This document shows positions 54,285-63,103 of a stretch of 64,000 nt of DNA, piece by piece. The DNA lies in contig NZ_CP059693.1 of the NCBI RefSeq assembly GCF_028657945.1, positions 62,001-126,000 on the forward strand, in the 5' to 3' direction. Within the stretch, counting starts at the first letter, position 1, and each line of letters opens with the position of its first letter. Position numbers and translations under genes: made by a program. The DNA is from Thalassomonas haliotis (lineage in GTDB: Bacteria > Pseudomonadota > Gammaproteobacteria > Enterobacterales > Alteromonadaceae). The notes beneath the pieces are model-generated. The model did not search any database. It had not been told where the DNA came from and worked only from the letters and a program-made list of their open reading frames with translations.

Positions 54285-55838
54285 ATGAAGATATTAGTTG
54301 TAGGGGCGGGTCCGTCGGGACTCTGTACCGCTAAAGAATTATTAGAGTTTGATCATGATGTTACCCTTGTCGAAGCTTCAAACAGTATTGGTGGAGTATT
54401 TGCCCATTCATACAAGGGGTTGAGGCTGGTCAATAACAATATGTTGATTGCTTTTAGCAGTTACTTCGAAGGACTGACATCGTCAGATCTGTCGATGTGG
54501 GATGCTGAAAAATATGTTGAATACCTGGAAAGATACGCGGAAAAATTTGATGTTCATTCCCGTATCCGCTTTTTAACCAAAGCAGTAAAAGTCGACAGGG
54601 ACGGCAGCGGCTGGACGGTAAAATTGGATAAGCAGGGGGAGGTGTCCCAGGAGCAGTATGACTATGTTGTTGTCTGCACCGGTGTGCACAGTACCCCGGA
54701 TCAACCTATGCTGCCTAAGCAAGAGTGCTTTAAAGGTAAGCTGATTCACGGTGATAAGGTCAAAAATCCGGAAGCATTTAAAGATAAAAATGTTGTCTTG
54801 GTAGGGGCTGGTGAATACGGCTCTGATCTGTCTTACCTGATCGGCAAGCATGCGAAATCGCTAACGGTTTCTGTGCGTCGTTGGCCGGGTTACGTGATCC
54901 CCAGGTATCATGATGATAAAACCACAGATCTCGACACCTCAAGGTTACACCACAGCTTGCCGAAAGACCTTTCGTTTTCTATTTTCACGCCATTGCTGAA
55001 AATGAAGCAGAACATCGAATTTAATCTAATTCGCTCGCCGAAAGATCAGGCAATTCAGAAAGAAGCCGACAGGCTAAATCTGGCATGTCGTGATGGCAAT
55101 GTTTTTCAGCGGATCACCAGTAAAACTGAGAGTTTAGTTAAAGCGACCCTGGAGCTTGGTGTTAAGTTAAAGCCGCAAATCATTGAAGTGAGAGAGAATA
55201 GCGTATTATTTAGTGATGGCTCAGAAGTTGAGTGTGACTATATTATCTGCTGTACCGGTTATAAAAGTACTTTCCCCTTTATTGATCAAAACATCCAGGC
55301 GAAAGCACAAAATATCCGGGGCATGGCGCATTATATGCTTCCGCTCAATGAAGCAGGCATTGCTTTTGTCGGTTTCATCCGGCCGGGGGTTGGCAGTATT
55401 CCTCCGATGGCAGAAATGCAGGCGCGTTATCTTGCCCAGCTGGTATCCGGCATTAAAGATATGCCTGATATGGCGCGGATGAAGCGCATCGTCAACATGC
55501 AGGAAGAAAGGGACTTGAAAACCTTCCCGTTTGATGCGGAAAGACTCACGGGCTTAACCAGTTATCTTGACTTTATGTCTCAGCTGTCAAAAGAGGTGGG
55601 CTGTTCGCCTAAATTATTCCCTATGTTACTGACATCGCCAAAACTTTTCTTTAAGGTGATGTGTGCGTTTATGTGTTCGGCGCAATTCAGGATCCATGGG
55701 CCAGGCGCCAATGCCAGCGAAGCCTCCAGAATAATGAAGAGCCTGCCGACGGTCAGCGGAAAAATTTTGGCGATAGAGTGGTTTTTATATCTGATCTCTC
55801 TGCCCTCCAGTAAGTTCAGGAGATATTTCCAAAATTAA
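54285..55838 (+). CDS. Flavin-containing monooxygenase-like protein
   Basis: A 517-residue FAD/NAD(P)H enzyme. The FAD motif GAGPSG is at 7-12 with E31 of the Rossmann strand end, the FMO-like FKGKLIHGDKVK segment is at about 149-160, and the second NAD(P) motif GAGEYGSD at about 174-181. ICCTGYKS near 325 marks the flavin-binding end of the fold. It would insert an oxygen into N, S or C of a small molecule. It has a GGGAAA site before the ATG. It probably belongs to the same oxidative cluster as the haem-oxygenase-like and NTF2-like proteins. Confidence 0.9.
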   Translation: MKILVVGAGPSGLCTAKELLEFDHDVTLVEASNSIGGVFAHSYKGLRLVNNNMLIAFSSYFEGLTSSDLSMWDAEKYVEYLERYAEKFDVHSRIRFLTKAVKVDRDGSGWTVKLDKQGEVSQEQYDYVVVCTGVHSTPDQPMLPKQECFKGKLIHGDKVKNPEAFKDKNVVLVGAGEYGSDLSYLIGKHAKSLTVSVRRWPGYVIPRYHDDKTTDLDTSRLHHSLPKDLSFSIFTPLLKMKQNIEFNLIRSPKDQAIQKEADRLNLACRDGNVFQRITSKTESLVKATLELGVKLKPQIIEVRENSVLFSDGSEVECDYIICCTGYKSTFPFIDQNIQAKAQNIRGMAHYMLPLNEAGIAFVGFIRPGVGSIPPMAEMQARYLAQLVSGIKDMPDMARMKRIVNMQEERDLKTFPFDAERLTGLTSYLDFMSQLSKEVGCSPKLFPMLLTSPKLFFKVMCAFMCSAQFRIHGPGANASEASRIMKSLPTVSGKILAIEWFLYLISLPSSKFRRYFQN

Positions 55839-55898
55839 TCTTACTCTCTTTACTCAGCTGCTGTGTAAAGAGAGCAATTATTTGCCTGGTGAACAGCC

Positions 55899-56033
55899 AT
55901 GGAAAACTACTGTGCTTCAGGCTGCAAAGGCAGTGAATTTAGGCAGGCATGTCTGCGGTGTCAGGTGATGGTGGTTTTTCAGACCGGCCGGGCACAGGCA
56001 GTATATAAGCGTAACGAGCGAGGTAAATGTTGA
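55899..56033 (+). CDS. Possible 44-residue Cys-rich protein
   Basis: A 44-codon frame from ATG 55899: MENYCASGCKGSEFRQACLRCQ and on, ending ERGKC. It has CxxxC and CxxC pairs plus a terminal Cys, suggesting a metal site. The stop overlaps the flavodoxin start by seven bases, which would couple translation. The ribosome binding site is weak. It may be chance. Confidence 0.35.
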   Translation: MENYCASGCKGSEFRQACLRCQVMVVFQTGRAQAVYKRNERGKC

Positions 56034-56482
56034 AACCAATATATATAGTTTTCGGAAGCACAGACGGCGGGGCTGAAAATGTGGCGGAATGCCTGCAAGC
56101 CCAGTTGGAAATTGACGGCAAAGAGGCCCGGCTCCTGGACAGAAACAGTTGGCATGAGCTGACAACCGGGCCGGCCGTTTGTTTGGCTGTAGTGGCCACC
56201 ACAGGGGCGGGCGATTTCCCCAAGAATATTCTGCCGTTGTTTAAGCAGTTGTCGATGCAAGATACTATGTATGATCATCTCAGTTATGCAGTGTTAGCCA
56301 TGGGCGATACTTGTTTTGGCGATACTTTTTGTATGGCGGGGAAGAAAATGGATGACTTGCTTGCAAATCTCAATGCCAGGCCGCTGATGCCGCTGACTAC
56401 AATTGATGCCTCTGAGGTACAAAATCCCATGGAGCTAGCCGAGCCATGGCTTGACATGGTGTGTGAGCATATCGAAGCTTAA
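56027..56482 (+). CDS. Flavodoxin-domain protein (MioC-like)
   Basis: A 151-residue flavodoxin. The FMN phosphate loop is FGSTDGGAENVAECL (residues about 9-23), and LAMGDTCFGDTFCMAGKKMDDLL (about 90-112) matches the second FMN loop and MioC-type ending. It could carry electrons to the monooxygenase or the diiron-like proteins beside it. It is the last gene of the cluster; it starts at ATG 56027 after AGGT and overlaps the small Cys-rich frame. Confidence 0.9.
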   Translation: MLKPIYIVFGSTDGGAENVAECLQAQLEIDGKEARLLDRNSWHELTTGPAVCLAVVATTGAGDFPKNILPLFKQLSMQDTMYDHLSYAVLAMGDTCFGDTFCMAGKKMDDLLANLNARPLMPLTTIDASEVQNPMELAEPWLDMVCEHIEA

Positions 56483-56935
56483 CATTGTTGCGCCATACGC
56501 TGATTTCCCGGCGCTGTCACTTCTGCTGCTAATTATTCCCGGAACGTCTGATGGCCGGGATATGCCTCTTCCCGTGCAACCATGGCGGTGTTTTCTCGTA
56601 CCTGAATGCTTGTTGTCTCACGCGTGACCCTATTGTTTTTGTTTTAAATCAATTGCTTATGATTTTTCACTTGTCCTTTTGACGCCCAAAGGCGTTAACC
56701 GGATATTCTTTTTCCGACAGCATTGCAAGGCAATGCGTTGTGATGAGCTTTTCTTTGCCGCTCAGGGGAAACCTGTTGAGTCTTGTTTGTTATCTTGTTT
56801 GTTATCTTATTTATTATCAAGGGGTTGTATCGTTCTTCTTCAGCCGTTTTCCCCTGATATATAAAAGAAAGAGCGGCAGCAGCAGAAGTTGCACATCGGT
56901 CTTGTCATCGCATCAAAAGGGACTTGAGAGTTGAG
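56483..56935. other. Convergent intergenic region before emrB
   Basis: About 450 bases without a supported gene. A 12-base unit (cttgtttgttat) occurs three times at 56782-56817, the last copy with two changes. Two short + frames over it (56679-56864 and 56740-56934) are rejected as genes. The tgtctcacgcgtgaccc segment near 56614 is shared with about 46976. Confidence 0.45.
56782..56817. repeat. 12-bp tandem repeat, three copies
   Basis: cttgtttgttat at 56782-56793 and 56794-56805, then cttatttattat at 56806-56817. It is T-rich and could vary in copy number, or help end transcription of the flavodoxin gene. Confidence 0.75.
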
Positions 56936-58477
56936 TCAGCTTTTGGCTGGCGCTTTTGGCATTTTTTTAGGCTTAATAAAAAGCAAAATGGCAAAAATAG
57001 GGGCCAATAATATGATACCGGCAATAAAGAGATCATTCAGGGCCAGGGTGGTTGCTTGGCGCTGGATTTCTCGCTCTAGCAACTGCAAGCTGATATCAAG
57101 GGAAGGCAGTTTATCCTGCATGCTCTGCCACGAAGTCTGGTTGATGCCGCCATTTGGGGAGACCATTTCGGTTAACTGGCTGTGGTGATAAATAGTCCGG
57201 TTCTCCCAGAGGGTAATGCCGACAGCGGTACCAGCACTTGCGCCTAACATACGCATAAAATTATTGATGCCGCTGGCGCCGGGCATTTTCTCCGGCGGGA
57301 TATTGGCAAAGCTCAGGGTTAACAGCGGGAAAAATGCCAGCGGCATACCCAGGCCGAACAAGACCCGGCTCCAGGCGATAAATTCGCTGTTGATGGTGGT
57401 AAAACTTAAGGTATGCAGATATAAACCGGCGGCTGCAGCCAGGGTACCGATAAAAATCATCGGCCTGGGATCTAAATGGCCGAGTTTTTTACTGATCACT
57501 GGCATTAAAATTACCGCTGCGGCACTGGTGGGGGCGAGGATCAAGCCGGTAATGGACGAAGTTAAATCCATCATGGTTTGCAGCCAGATAGGAAATACCA
57601 CCAGGGAAACCACCAGGCAAGTATAGATTGAGGTGGCCGCCAGCGAGCCCAGTAAAAATCCGGGGTAGCTAAAAACGCTAAAGTCGACCACGGGATTGGC
57701 TTCATCCCGCTCCCAGGCTATAAATAACGCCAGAGTACAGGCGAAAATTACCGCCAGTACCTGAATCGTTTCTGATGCAAGCCAGTCGAGTTCATGGCCC
57801 CGATCCAGCATGATTTGTAAGGAGAAAATGCACACTACCAGTAAAACTAATCCAGGTATATCTATCGGCAGTTTTACCCTTGGTGTCTCAAACGGCCCCA
57901 ATAACCGCCGACAGAAATAGGCGCAAACCAGGCCGAGGGGGATATTTATATAGAATATCCAGGGCCAGCCATAGTTGTCTGTGATATAGCCGCCAAGTAC
58001 CGGGCCGGCGACCGGGGCCACCGCCGAGGTTAATCCCCAGATGGAGATGGCCTTGCCCTGTTTTTCCGGTGGAAAAATACGCACCAGCAAACTTTGAGAC
58101 AGGGGTAACATCAGGCCGCCGGAAAGTCCCTGCAGTGCCCTGAATACCAGCAGGCTGTCAAAATTGGTTGCCATACCGCATAAGGTTGACATCAGGGTAA
58201 AGGTTATTAATGCGGTAATAAATACCCTGACCTGGCCATAACGGCGGGTGATCCAGCCCGCCAGGGGCAAGATCACTGCCAGGGATACCGCATAAATGGT
58301 AATAACCCAGGTTCCCTGTGAAGGGGTGGCGCCGAGTGCGCCGGCTATGGTGGGAACCGAGACCACAGATATGGTGGTATCAAGCACATTCATAAAATTT
58401 GCCATGGCAATGGCAAATGTTGCTATGACCAGGGTCAGGCCCGTTAACTGCTCGGGTTTTTGCTGTGGCTGGGGCAT
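56936..58477 (-). CDS. EmrB/QacA-type MFS drug exporter
   Basis: A 513-residue DHA2-family transporter with 14 predicted helices. The N-terminus has FMNVLDTTISVVSVPTIAG, and motif C-like GPVLGGYITDNYGWPW is at about 152-168. Loop motif A-like GWITRRYGQVR is at about 77-87. Together with the upstream EmrA-type protein it should form a tripartite pump with a TolC-like channel encoded elsewhere. Six bases separate the genes, so they form one operon. Confidence 0.93.
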   Translation of the reverse strand: MPQPQQKPEQLTGLTLVIATFAIAMANFMNVLDTTISVVSVPTIAGALGATPSQGTWVITIYAVSLAVILPLAGWITRRYGQVRVFITALITFTLMSTLCGMATNFDSLLVFRALQGLSGGLMLPLSQSLLVRIFPPEKQGKAISIWGLTSAVAPVAGPVLGGYITDNYGWPWIFYINIPLGLVCAYFCRRLLGPFETPRVKLPIDIPGLVLLVVCIFSLQIMLDRGHELDWLASETIQVLAVIFACTLALFIAWERDEANPVVDFSVFSYPGFLLGSLAATSIYTCLVVSLVVFPIWLQTMMDLTSSITGLILAPTSAAAVILMPVISKKLGHLDPRPMIFIGTLAAAAGLYLHTLSFTTINSEFIAWSRVLFGLGMPLAFFPLLTLSFANIPPEKMPGASGINNFMRMLGASAGTAVGITLWENRTIYHHSQLTEMVSPNGGINQTSWQSMQDKLPSLDISLQLLEREIQRQATTLALNDLFIAGIILLAPIFAILLFIKPKKMPKAPAKS

Positions 58478-58483
58478 ATCAGA

Positions 58484-59647
58484 TCACTTTCTCGCCGCCA
58501 TGGAAAGGGCGAAATCGCCCTCATTACTGCGGATGATGTCATTAATTTTTTGCTGCGAATCGCTGGCGGGATCATCATATATTTGTGTCTTTAAGATATG
58601 GTTTGGTTCATTATCCGCCAATGTCTGAACTTTTACCGAGGTATCGACAGTCACCTGCAAAGAGGCTCCTAACGGTAGCTGGTAGTTGCCGGGTATTGCC
58701 TGTTCAAACTCTACACGTACCGGCACCCGTTGCACGATTTTGATCCAGTTGCCGGTGGCATTTTGTGCCGGCAGCAGGGAAAAGACCGCGCCGGTGCCTG
58801 AGCCGATAGCGGTAATCTTTCCTTTATAATTTTTGTCCTGACCGTAAAGATCGGAAATTATCGTGACCGGCTGGCCAGGGGCCAAATGGGTGAGCTGATT
58901 TTCTTTAAAGTTGGCTTCAACCCAGCTGGACTCTAATTGTACGACGCGAAATAACAGATCGCCTGTTTCAACATATTGCCCTAAGTGTACGTTTTTGGCT
59001 GCGACGGTACCGGAAACGGCGGCAACGATATTGGTGCGGCTTAAGCGAATATAAGCTGCTTTTAACTCGACACTGGCCTGTTTTACTTGGGGGTGATCTG
59101 CTATCGGCATAGTACCGGCCAACAACTGAGATTCGTCATATTTTTGCATGGCTACCTGATGGGAAATGCGCAGTTCATCTCTTTTGCTGCGGCTGGTGTC
59201 CAGCTCTTCCTGGGAAACCATGGCCTGGTCGCGTAATTTTTTTCTTCGCGAAAATTCATCTTCCGCCATTTTTAACGAAACTTTTATTTGTTTTACCTGG
59301 GTTGCCAGGCTGAGGGTTTTTTGGCGCAGGGCAGTGATGTTTCTGACTTCCAGTGACAGTTTTTGCTCTTTCAGCTTCACCTGGTTTTTGGCGTCGGTAT
59401 CGTCGAGTTTTACCAGCAACTGACCGGCTTTTATCTTGTCTCCCTGCTCGGCGCTGATCCATTTCACCGTACCGGATGTTTGGCTGTCCAGCGGAACAAT
59501 GTGCCCGCTGACATAGGCATTGCTAGTGCTGACCAGGTATTTGCTGTTGTTGGAGTGCCAATAAAAACTAGCGGCGATCAGGCTAATTAACAGTACGACA
59601 AAAAATAAGCTTTTAAGGCGGCGTTTAGGAGGGGTATTTTCTGACAT
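58484..59647 (-). CDS. EmrA/HlyD-type membrane fusion protein
   Basis: A 387-residue periplasmic adaptor anchored by one N-terminal helix (about 13-30). It has the biotinyl-lipoyl halves (SGTVKWISAEQGDKIKAGQLLVKLDD at about 53-78 and VAAVSGTVAAKNVHLGQYVETGDLL at about 208-232), a long coiled-coil hairpin between them, and a C-terminal beta domain (PGQPVTIISDLYGQ). It bridges EmrB and an outer-membrane channel. It is the first gene of the two-gene - strand operon. Confidence 0.93.
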   Translation of the reverse strand: MSENTPPKRRLKSLFFVVLLISLIAASFYWHSNNSKYLVSTSNAYVSGHIVPLDSQTSGTVKWISAEQGDKIKAGQLLVKLDDTDAKNQVKLKEQKLSLEVRNITALRQKTLSLATQVKQIKVSLKMAEDEFSRRKKLRDQAMVSQEELDTSRSKRDELRISHQVAMQKYDESQLLAGTMPIADHPQVKQASVELKAAYIRLSRTNIVAAVSGTVAAKNVHLGQYVETGDLLFRVVQLESSWVEANFKENQLTHLAPGQPVTIISDLYGQDKNYKGKITAIGSGTGAVFSLLPAQNATGNWIKIVQRVPVRVEFEQAIPGNYQLPLGASLQVTVDTSVKVQTLADNEPNHILKTQIYDDPASDSQQKINDIIRSNEGDFALSMAARK

Positions 59648-59967
59648 TGAACTAATTCCTTTTAAAGCACCAGCTGCTGCTTTTTTGCCTGGGTTGCTGG
59701 TTGATATTAATGCGGACTTGAAATGAAAACCTCAGTCCCGATGAACAGTGAAATCGCCCGGAGAGCATTTGGCTTGTATGAGGGAAAACTTGTATCTAAT
59801 GAAGCAAACGGGAGTTGTTTGCTGCCGATAACGGCATTTACCTGGCAATGTTCACTGACCTTGCTGCCAGGTAAAAAACAGTGCCCGGTTAAGACAAGGA
59901 TTGGATATTGGCTGATTGCCTTCATCGATAAGACCCTGGGCAGGCACTGCAACAAGCTGAGATTTGC
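59648..59967. other. Intergenic region, emrA / AhpD-like gene
   Basis: About 320 bases. It contains a perfect 10-bp inverted repeat, ttacctggca (59838-59847) with tgccaggtaa (59865-59874), which may end the AhpD-like transcript, and the emrA promoter at its left end. Two opposing frames over it lack support. Confidence 0.45.
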
Positions 59968-60393
59968 TTAGCCAGCCATGGCAACACCTAAACGGTTCCA
60001 GGCATTGATGGTCGCCATTAAAGTGATTAACTGCGCCATTTCATCTTCATTGAAAAATTCAGAAGCTTTCTGGTAAACGTCTGTTGGTAAACCTTTAGCA
60101 GAAATATGGGTAACCGAATCTGTCATTGCCAGTACAGCCTGCTCTTTCTCATTAAATAACTTGCTTTGCTGCCAGTTCTCCACTGCATGCAGTTTTTCAT
60201 CGCTTACGCCAAGCTTTTTGGCTGCTTCACTGTGCATGCCAAGGCAAAACTGACAACCATTAAGGATAGAGGCACGGATACGGATGATTTCTTGCAGATC
60301 AGCATCTACGCTTGAACTGGCAAGGTATTTTTCTAAGCCGAACATCGCATTGTAAGCTTCTGGTTGGCGTTCTTGGATATTTACTCTTGGCAT
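59968..60393 (-). CDS. AhpD/carboxymuconolactone-decarboxylase family protein
   Basis: A 141-residue protein of the AhpD-like group. The redox motif is NGCQFCLGMHSEAAKKLG (CxxC followed by His, residues about 48-65), then LNAVENW-type and AVLAMTDSVTHIS helices. Such proteins detoxify peroxides or act as decarboxylases. It diverges from the LysR gene with a 119-base shared region, so it is the probable target of that regulator. Confidence 0.93.
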   Translation of the reverse strand: MPRVNIQERQPEAYNAMFGLEKYLASSSVDADLQEIIRIRASILNGCQFCLGMHSEAAKKLGVSDEKLHAVENWQQSKLFNEKEQAVLAMTDSVTHISAKGLPTDVYQKASEFFNEDEMAQLITLMATINAWNRLGVAMAG

Positions 60394-60441
60394 AACTAGT
60401 CCTTTGATTTTTTACTAAGATTGTTCAAAACAGGCCTCAAT

Positions 60442-60474
60442 ATAGTGATTTTTTATTGACAGATAAATCGCTAT
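60442..60474. promoter_or_regulatory. Inverted repeat, probable LysR operator
   Basis: atagtgattt (60442-60451) and aaatcgctat (60465-60474) are inverted copies with one mismatch, in the divergent region between the AhpD-like and LysR genes. The spacing and T/A ends fit a LysR-type site. Confidence 0.6.
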
Positions 60475-60512
60475 AATCTCAAAATACTATTGCTAAATCG
60501 GCATTAATCAGG

Positions 60513-61409
60513 ATGATCAACACACAAGTACAAGAACTGGAAATTTTTGTTGCTGTAGTCAAACACAGGCACTTTTCTAAAGCCGCAGAAGAAATGGATA
60601 TTGCCGCTTCTGTGGTCAGTCGCAGTATCCAGAAGCTGGAAAGCAAACTTAAAGTTAAAATCTTTAACCGCACCACCCGGAAAATCAGTTTAACCCAGGA
60701 GGGTGAATGGCTCTATCAGCAGTCGGTAGAGATTATCAACAAGGTGGCGGATGTCGAAAATTATTTAACTAAAGTCAATGAACACCCGCAAGGCACCATC
60801 AGGCTTGATGCGGCCACGCCTTTTATCTTGCATGCGGTTGCCCCCTTGATCCCCGGTTTTAAAGCACAATTTAAACAAATTGATCTGGTGTTGACATCGA
60901 GTGAATCTATTGTTGATCTGATCGAACGTAATATTGATATTGCCATACGTATCGGTGAGTTGAATGACTCCACCTTGAAAGCGAGAAAATTAGGTAACAG
61001 CTACCGGAAAATATATGCCTCTCCCGATTACCTGCAAAGGCATGCGCAAATCAAGCGGGTGGAAGATTTGGCTGACCATGCTTGCCTGGGGTTTGTGAAA
61101 CCGGATAAGTTAAATAGCTGGCCGCTTGTGACAGCAAGCGGCGACTGGCTTAAGGTACAGCCGGAAGTGATTGCCGACAGTGGCGAAACCCTGAAGCAAC
61201 TGGCGATACAAGGCTATGGTCTGGCATGTCTTTCTTCCTTTACCGCTGAGCAGGATGTGTTAGCTGGCAAGTTGGTTTGTGTGTTGGAGCAGGAAACGCA
61301 GCGTATCCCTATTCCTATCTACGCGGTTTTCTATTCTGATAATGAAATGAATGTTCGGCTGCGTAACTTTCTCGATTATTTGATCAAGCATATTTATCTG
61401 GGCAGTTAA
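60513..61409 (+). CDS. LysR-family transcriptional regulator
   Basis: A 298-residue regulator. The N-terminal winged helix-turn-helix is at about 6-65 (ELEIFVAVVKHRHFSKAAEEMDIAASVVSRSIQKLE in outline), followed by the linker helix and the periplasmic-binding-like effector domain from about 93. It resembles AaeR/YafC-type members with a final FLDYLIKHI. It is divergent from the AhpD-like gene and likely regulates it and itself. The effector is unknown. Confidence 0.95.
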   Translation: MINTQVQELEIFVAVVKHRHFSKAAEEMDIAASVVSRSIQKLESKLKVKIFNRTTRKISLTQEGEWLYQQSVEIINKVADVENYLTKVNEHPQGTIRLDAATPFILHAVAPLIPGFKAQFKQIDLVLTSSESIVDLIERNIDIAIRIGELNDSTLKARKLGNSYRKIYASPDYLQRHAQIKRVEDLADHACLGFVKPDKLNSWPLVTASGDWLKVQPEVIADSGETLKQLAIQGYGLACLSSFTAEQDVLAGKLVCVLEQETQRIPIPIYAVFYSDNEMNVRLRNFLDYLIKHIYLGS

Positions 61410-61513
61410 GTATTGGCAGTTCCCGGTTGACCCGGTTAAGCTGTAACATATGGCGTTAGGCCAGCCTGGCGCTACTGAGTCATTACCATTGGCATTTAAA
61501 AGGGGTTTTCCAT

Positions 61514-62278
61514 ATGTTGCAGCTTGCTATTGGTTTTGTTTTTATGTTTTTGCTGGTAGCGGCAACACCTGGCCTGGCTTCGCCTTTTGAGCAATTGGAC
61601 TACCTGACCGAAGAATACCCGCCGTTAAACTACACAGAAAATGGCAAGCTCACCGGTTTGTCTGTGGTGCTGCTGCATAAAGTCTGGCAGGAGCTTAAGG
61701 TAAAACCGCAGAAAGTCAGGGTGTTGCCCTGGGCCAGGGCCTATCGCAACCTGGAGCAGCAGGACAATGTCGTGTTGTTTGCCATTGCCCAAACCAAACG
61801 CCGCAAAGATAAATTCCAATGGGCCTGCCCGATAGAAACCACAGAAACCAATGCGCTGATCGCCCTGAAATCCAGCCGCATCAAAATCAACAACTTTGAT
61901 GAGTTGGCCCGTTATGCCATAGGCACAGTGCGCTTTGATATTGCCGAGCAGCTGTTGATGGAACAATTATCCTCCACCATCAATATCGTCAGCAATGTCA
62001 CCATGAAACCTAACCTGGAATTGATGTCGAAAGGCCGTATCCAAATGATCGCCTACGACCAGCAGGCGGCCAATAACATGATTATTCAATGGGGCGGGGA
62101 TTTAAACGATTACGAAACCGTGTTTGTTTTCCCCACCGCTTTTACCTGCTTTGCCTTTAGCCAACAGGTAGATCCGAAATTGGTGGCGCAATTTCAACAG
62201 GTGCTGACCAGGATTGTCGGCACAGAGGAATACCGGCAATTAATGAAACAGTTCTATTCCAAGGCGGAGGCTAACTAA
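61514..62278 (+). CDS. Periplasmic solute-binding-like protein (SBP_bac_3 type)
   Basis: A 254-residue protein with a signal peptide (cleavage near GLAS). The mature part has YLTEEYPPLNYTENGKLTGL near 32-51, W-A-R-A-Y-R-N-L, KRRKDKFQWACPI and a C-terminal LTRIVGTEEYRQLMKQFY helix, all typical of small family-3 proteins in Alteromonadales. No transporter genes are next to it, so it is a lone sensor or binding protein. It is related in type to the T6SS-linked protein at 6564. Confidence 0.85.
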   Translation: MLQLAIGFVFMFLLVAATPGLASPFEQLDYLTEEYPPLNYTENGKLTGLSVVLLHKVWQELKVKPQKVRVLPWARAYRNLEQQDNVVLFAIAQTKRRKDKFQWACPIETTETNALIALKSSRIKINNFDELARYAIGTVRFDIAEQLLMEQLSSTINIVSNVTMKPNLELMSKGRIQMIAYDQQAANNMIIQWGGDLNDYETVFVFPTAFTCFAFSQQVDPKLVAQFQQVLTRIVGTEEYRQLMKQFYSKAEAN

Positions 62279-62369
62279 GTACTGTGTTATCCCTGCCTGT
62301 TTCGTCAAAGTAAGCACATAAACCGGCCCGGAAAATTTAGCCGTGCAGGCGGAATTTTTCCATTTTTAG

Positions 62370-62421
62370 TGTATTATTAATATACAAGGTTTACTTTTTT
62401 TACTAGTATGTAGTTGTAAAA
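62370..62421 (+). promoter_or_regulatory. Dyads upstream of the antitoxin-like gene
   Basis: An imperfect gtgtatta/ttaatatac dyad (about 62370-62386) and ttttac (62398-62403) with gtaaaa (62416-62421) lie just before the gene. They could be autoregulatory sites. Confidence 0.35.
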
Positions 62422-62438
62422 TACGTAAAGGTGGTGGT

Positions 62439-63044
62439 ATGAGTAATTTGGCGCTAAAAGCAGACAATGCTTTTTTATATAAACGGGTAGAAAACATCCT
62501 GCATCATTTAGAAACCGATAATGTTTTAGATATCAATGTCAACGAAGCATCATCCCTGACCGATCAGCAACTGCTGGAACAGCTGTTATCCATTCATACC
62601 CGCAGCACCTATAAAAACGACAAACTGATCAAGCGCCTGGAAATGCAGCGCAAAGGGCAAAAAAAGTTTATCAGTTTTTTAGGGACTTATGGCGGCACCG
62701 TTACCCAAACCAAATATGCTGAACTCGCCGGGGTAAGCAGGCAAAACATCAGCGCCAAGATCAAAAAAGGCAGTTTAATCGCCATTAACGAAGGCGCCAC
62801 CCCACGAATACCGGTATTCCAATTAGACGATAAAACCGGCGCCGAGATCTACGGCTTAGACATAGTGAATTTAGCGCTACAGGCACAAGAAATCGGGCCG
62901 TCGATGATGTGTACTTTCTGGTTAAACGGGCACGGCGGCCTGGACAACTTATCTCCCCGCAATTATCTGCAAAAAAATCCCAATAAAGAAGCACTTCAAC
63001 AGGTTATCAAGTATGCCGAGCGGGTAGGGCAAGCGGGTTATTAA
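62439..63044 (+). CDS. Xre/MbcA/ParS-like antitoxin
   Basis: A 201-residue protein. The N-terminal half (1-75) is helical; a helix-turn-helix lies at about 85-110 (TVTQTKYAELAGVSRQNISA); the C-terminal part (about 150-195: MMCTFWLNGHGGLDNLSP, then EALQQVIKYAERVG) resembles the ParS/MbcA toxin-binding domain. It is probably the antitoxin of the RES-domain protein encoded on the opposite strand 59 bases away. Antitoxins of this type usually repress their own promoter. Confidence 0.7.
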   Translation: MSNLALKADNAFLYKRVENILHHLETDNVLDINVNEASSLTDQQLLEQLLSIHTRSTYKNDKLIKRLEMQRKGQKKFISFLGTYGGTVTQTKYAELAGVSRQNISAKIKKGSLIAINEGATPRIPVFQLDDKTGAEIYGLDIVNLALQAQEIGPSMMCTFWLNGHGGLDNLSPRNYLQKNPNKEALQQVIKYAERVGQAGY

Positions 63045-63103
63045 GCCAGCCGAAACGCCTGTATTGGCCAGCTATATTTGCCGCTTTCATTATTCAGTAA
63101 AGG

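Noticed and set aside
46976..56631. Shared segment tgtctcacgc(a/g)tgaccc at about 46976 and 56614
   Set aside because: Only two short matches with unrelated flanks; too little to call an element.
56679..56934. Two short + frames rich in Leu and Ser
   Set aside because: Their pattern comes from the 12-bp tandem repeat; no ribosome binding site.
59707..59971. Overlapping frames on both strands between emrA and the AhpD-like gene
   Set aside because: They oppose each other, lack ribosome binding sites and match no family.
60452..60475. TTGAC/TATAAT pair before the LysR gene
   Set aside because: The spacing is only about ten bases, too short for a sigma-70 promoter; the inverted repeat is the better reading.
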